Positions 60,301-64,000 of a DNA stretch of 64,000 nucleotides are shown here, piece by piece. The DNA is from Nematostella vectensis. Its lineage: Eukaryota; Cnidaria; Anthozoa; Actiniaria; Edwardsiidae. Location of the stretch: assembly GCF_932526225.1 (NCBI RefSeq), contig NC_064038.1, positions 16,977,075 to 17,041,074 on the forward strand, given 5' to 3'. The position numbers and the translations under genes are program-made. A model generated the notes under the pieces. The model did no database searches and was not told the DNA's origin. It was given only the letters and a program-made list of their open reading frames with translations. Position 1 is the stretch's first letter; each line of letters begins with the position of its first letter.

Positions 60301-63300
60301 TGTTTTGGTCTTGCAGCTTGCTTGTCTTGAGGCTTGCTTGTCTTGCTCTTCTTGGTCTTGCGGCTTGGTTGTTTTGGTCTTGCAGCTTGCTTGTCTTGCG
60401 GCTTGCTTGTCTTTGTCTTGCGGCTTGCTTGTCTTTGTCTTGCGGCTTGGTCTTGCTGCTTGCTTGTCTTGGTCTTGCGGCTTGTTCTTGCAGCTGTCTT
60501 GTCTTGGTCTTGCGGCTTGGTCTTGCAGCTGTCTTGTCTTGGTCTTCCGGCTTGCTTGTCTTGCAGCTTGCGCCTTGCTTGTCTTTCTTTTCTCGCTTGT
60601 CTCGCTTGTCTTGGTCTTGCGGCTTGCTTGTCTTGGTCTTGCGGCTTGCTTGTCTTGCTTGTCTTGGTCTTGCGGTATGGTCCTGGGGCTTGCTGGTTTT
60701 GCTGCCCGCTTGCTTTGCTTGTTTTGGTCTTGCGGCTTGCTTGTCTTGAGGATTGCTTGTCTTGGTCTTGCAGCTTGGTCTTGCAGCTTGCTTGTCTTGG
60801 TCTTGCGGCTTGCTTGTCTTGGTTTTGCGTCTTGCTTGTCTTGGTCTTGCGGCTTGCTTGTCTTGGTCTTGCGGCTTGCTTGTCTTGGTCTTGCGGCTTG
60901 GTCTTGCGGCTTTCTTGTCTTGGTCTTCCGGCTTGCGTCTTGCTTGTCTTGGTCTTGCGGCTTGGTCCTGCGGCTCGCTGGTCTTGTGTCTTGCTTGTCT
61001 TGAGGCTTGCTAGTCTTGCTTGTCTTGGTCTTGCGGCTTGCTTGTTTTGGTCTTGCAGCTTGCTTGTCTTGAGGCTTGCTTGTCTTGGTCTTGCGGCTTG
61101 CTTGTCTTGGTCTTGTGGCTTGCTTCTCTTGGTCTTGCGGCTTGCTTGTCTTGGTCTTGCAGCTTGCTTGTCTTGATCCTGCGGCTTGTTGGTCTTGTGG
61201 CTTGCTTTTCTTGCTTGTCTTGGTCTTGCGGCTTGCTTGTCTTGCTTGTCTTGGTCTTGCGGCTTGCTTGTCTTGCTTGTCTTGGTCTTGCGGCTTGCTT
61301 GTCTTGCTTGTCTTGGTCTTGCGGCTTGCTTGTCTTGGTCTTGCGGCTTGCTTGTCTTGGTCTTGCGGCTTGCTTGTCTTGCTTGTCTTGGTCTTGCGGC
61401 TTGCTTGTCTTGCTTGTCTTGGTCTTGCGGCGTGCTTGTCTTGCGCCTTGCTTGTCTTGCGGCTTTCTTGTCTTGTTCTTGCGGCTCGGTCTCACAGCTG
61501 TCTTGTCTTGTTCTTGCGGCTTGCTTGTCTTGTTGCTTACGTCTTGCTGGTCTTACTTGTCTTGTGTTGTCTTGGTCTTGCGGCTTGGTCCTGCGGCTTG
61601 CTGGTCTTGCGTCTTGCTTGTCTTGCTTGTTTTGGTCTTGCAGCTTGCTTGTCTTGAGGCTTGCTTGTCTTGCTCTTCTTGGTCTTGCGTCTTGGTTGTT
61701 TTGGTCTTGCCGCTTGCTTGTCTTGTGGCTTGCTTCTCTTGGTCTTGTGGCTTGCTTCTCTTGGTCTTGCGGCTTGCTTGTCTTGGTCTTGCAGCTTGCT
61801 TGTCTTGATCCTGTGGCTTGTTGGTCTTGTGGCTTGCTTGTCTTGCTTGTCTTGCTTGTCTTGGTCTTGCGGCTTGCTTGTCTTGGTCTTGCGGCTTGCT
61901 TGTCTTGGTCTTGCTGCTTGCTTGTCTTGGTCTTGCGGCTTGGTCTTGCAGCTTGGTCTTGCAGCTGTCTTGTCTTGGTCTTCCGGCTTGCTTGTTTTGC
62001 AGCTTGCGCCTTGCTTGTCTTGCTTGTCTTGGTCTTGCGGCTTGCTTGTCTTGCTGGTCTTGGTCTTGAAGCTTGGTCTTGCAGCTTGGTCTTGAGGATT
62101 GCTTGTCTTGGTCTTGCAGCTTGGTCTTGCGGCTTGCTTGTCTTGTTGCTTACATCTTGCTGGTCTTACTTGTCTTGTGTTGTCTTGGTCTTGCGGCTTG
62201 GTCCTGCGGCTTGCTGGTCTTGCGTCTTGCGGCTTGGTTGTTTTGGTCTTGCAGCTTGCTTGTCTTGAGGCTTGCTTGTCTTTGTCTTGAGGCTTGCTTG
62301 TCTTTGTCTTGCGGCTTGCTTGTCTTTGTCTTGCTGCTTGGTCTTGCTGCTTGCTTGTCTTGGTCTTGCGGCTTGCTTGTCTTTGTCTTGCGGCTTGGTC
62401 TTGCTGCTTGCTTGTCTTGGTCTTGCGGCTTGGTCTTGCAGCTGTCTTGTCTTGGTCTTGCGGCTTGGTCTTGCAGCTGTCTTGTCTTGGTCTTCCGGCT
62501 TGCTTGTCTTGCGGCTTGCGCCTTGCTTGTCTTTCTTTTCTCGCTTGTCTCGCTTGTCTTGCTTGTCTAGGTCTTGCGGCTTGCTTGTCTTGCTTGTCTT
62601 GGTCTTGCGGTATGGTCCTGGGGCTTGCTGGTTTTGCTGCCTGCTTGTCTTGCTTGTTTTGGTCTTGCGGCTTGCTTGTCTTGAGGATTGCTTGTCTTGG
62701 TCTTGCAGCTTGGTCTTGCAGCTTGGTCTTGCGGCTTGCTTGTCTTGGTCTTGCGGCTTGCTTGTCTTGGTTTTGAGGCTTGCTTGTCTTGGTCTTGCGT
62801 CTTGCTTCTCTTGATCAGGCTGCTTGCTTGTCTTGGTCTTGCGGCTTGCTTGTCTTGGTCTTGCGGCTTGCTTGTCTTGGTCTTGCGGCTTTCTTGTCTT
62901 GGTCTTCCGGCTTGCGTCTTGCTTGTCTTGGTCTTGCGGCTTGGTCCTGCGGCTCGCTGGTCTTGCGTCTTGCTTGTCTTGAGGCTTGCTAGTCTTGCTT
63001 GTCTTGAGGCTTGCTAGTCTTGCTTGTCTTGGTCTTGCGGCTTGCTTGTCTTGGTCTTGCGGCTTGCTTGTCTTGGTCTTGTGGCTTGCTTCTCTTGGTC
63101 TTGTGGCTTGCTTCTCTTGGTCTTGCGGCTTGCTTCTCTTGGTCTTGCGGCTTGCTTGTCTTGGTCTTGCAGCTTGCTTGTCTTGATCCTGCGGCTTGTT
63201 GGTCTTGCGGCTTGCTTGTCTTGCTTGTCTTGGTCTTGCGGCTTGCTTGTCTTGCTTGTCTTGGTCTTGCGGCTTGCTTGTCTTGGTCTTGCGGCTTGCT

Positions 63301-63960
63301 TGTCTTGGTCTTGCGGCTTGCTTGTCTTGGTCTTGTGGCTTGCTTCTCTTGGTCTTGTGGCTTGCTTCTCTTGGTCTTGCGGCTTGCTTCTCTTGGTCTT
63401 GTGGCTTGCTTCTCTTGGTCTTGCGGCTTGCTTGTCTTGGTCTTGCAGCTTGCTTGTCTTGATCCTGCGGCTTGTTGGTCTTGTGGCTTGCTTTTCTTGC
63501 TTGTCTTGGTCTTGCGGCTTGCTTGTCTTGCTTGTCTTGCTTGTCTTGGTCTTGCGGCTTGCTTGTCTTGGTCTTGCGGCTTGCTTGTCTTGCTTGTCTT
63601 GGTCTTGCGGCTTGCTTGTCTTGCTTGTCTTGGTCTTGCGGCGTGCTTGTCTTGCGCCTTGCTTGTCTTGCGGCTTGCTCGTCTTGGTCTTGCAGCTTGG
63701 TCTTGCAGCTTGGTCTTGAGGATTGCTTGTCTTGGTCTTGCAGCTTGGTCTTGCGGCTTGCTTGTCTTGGTCTTGCGGCTTGCTTGTCTTGGTCTTGCGG
63801 CTTGCTTGTCTTGGTCTTGCGGCTTGCTTGTCTTGTTGCTTACATCTTGCTGGTCTTACTTGTCTTGTGTTATCTTGGTCTTGCGGCTTGGTCCTGCGGC
63901 TTGCTGGTCTTGCGTCTTGCTTGTCTTGCTTGTTTTGGTCTTGCAGCTTGCTTGTCTTGA
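55400..63960. repeat. About 4.75-kb higher-order duplication in the 22-bp satellite
   Basis: About 55400-58450 recurs at about 60150-63220. The offset is 4751 bp, then 4773 (one 22-bp unit gained), 4782 (one 9-bp insert gained), 4794 and back to 4772. Landmark frames: 55583 recurs at 60334, 56269 at 61020, 57894 at 62688. Part of the 3.28-kb unit is therefore present a third time. Confidence 0.78.
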
Positions 63961-64000
63961 GGCTTGCTTGTCTTGCTCTTCTTGGTCTTGCGGCTTGGTT

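Larger units (their letters stand above)
49464..64000. repeat. 22-bp satellite array (at least 14.5 kb, runs past the window end)
   Basis: Units are built from CTTGCGGCTTG and CTTGTCTTGGT halves (22 bp together), with extra 9-bp CTTGCTTGT inserts and variants such as CAGCTTGG, GCGTCTTG, GAGGCTTG and TTGTTGCTTAC. The plus strand contains almost no A. Every stop codon contains A on the plus strand and T on the minus strand, so this composition keeps all six frames largely open. The resulting Leu/Cys/Ala-rich (plus) and Lys/Gln/Arg/Ser-rich (minus) frames, up to 591 codons, have a 22-residue period and are by-products. The left edge is sharp at about 49464. Confidence 0.97.

Noticed and set aside
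49463-63960. Leu/Cys/Ala-rich frames up to 591 codons (plus) and Lys/Gln-rich frames up to 415 codons (minus), resembling membrane helices or basic proteins
   Set aside because: An A-free satellite strand cannot contain stops, so long frames are expected in all six readings.
1-64000. Telomeric repeats, rRNA or tRNA genes
   Set aside because: No TTAGGG-type runs, no rRNA landmarks, and no tRNA A/B box pairs with a cloverleaf were seen. The TGGTAGAG at 48471 has no B box.

Overview
This is eukaryotic, animal-type DNA, most likely from an invertebrate. It has GT-AG introns, a Penelope-like element with a GIY-YIG endonuclease, a Ty3/gypsy-type LTR element, and very large satellite arrays. I see no operons, ribosome binding sites or other bacterial features. 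The group within animals is inference; a marine invertebrate such as a cnidarian or mollusc would fit. About 80% of the window is two unrelated satellite arrays, and nearly all long open frames are by-products of those repeats.

Layout: (1) 1-36635, a 25-bp satellite with nested duplications of about 9.24, 4.3 and 1.19 kb. (2) 36761-39263, three short plus-strand exons forming the 3' end of a real gene (82 residues and a stop). Its long intron holds 42-bp and 32-bp minisatellites, and its stop codon lies in the first unit of a 45-bp minisatellite. The acceptor of the first visible exon is 125 bp from the satellite edge, so the array probably lies in the preceding intron. (3) 39918-41429, a 29-bp minisatellite sitting in the reverse transcriptase frame of a decayed minus-strand gypsy element (gag, zinc knuckle, protease, partial RT, primer binding site and LTR, up to 44694). 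(4) About 44757-46680, a decayed plus-strand Penelope-like element. (5) 46711-47169, a 20-bp minisatellite split by a partial duplication. (6) 47202-47814, the possible 5' end of a minus-strand gene (TATA box, ATG, two strong splice donors), then AT-rich DNA with a candidate 39-nt minus-strand exon at 49303-49341. (7) 49464 to the window end, a 22-bp satellite whose plus strand almost lacks A, with 3.28-kb and about 4.75-kb duplications.

The coherent story is a small amount of genic sequence embedded in a minisatellite hotspot. At least nine unrelated tandem repeat families occur in 64 kb: in introns, at a stop codon, inside a retroelement gene, and as megasatellite-like arrays. I found no complete protein-coding gene, no RNA gene and no CRISPR array. 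The parts most worth checking are the hidden spliced gene, its apparent satellite-filled intron, and the minus-strand gene start near 47.2-47.8 kb.
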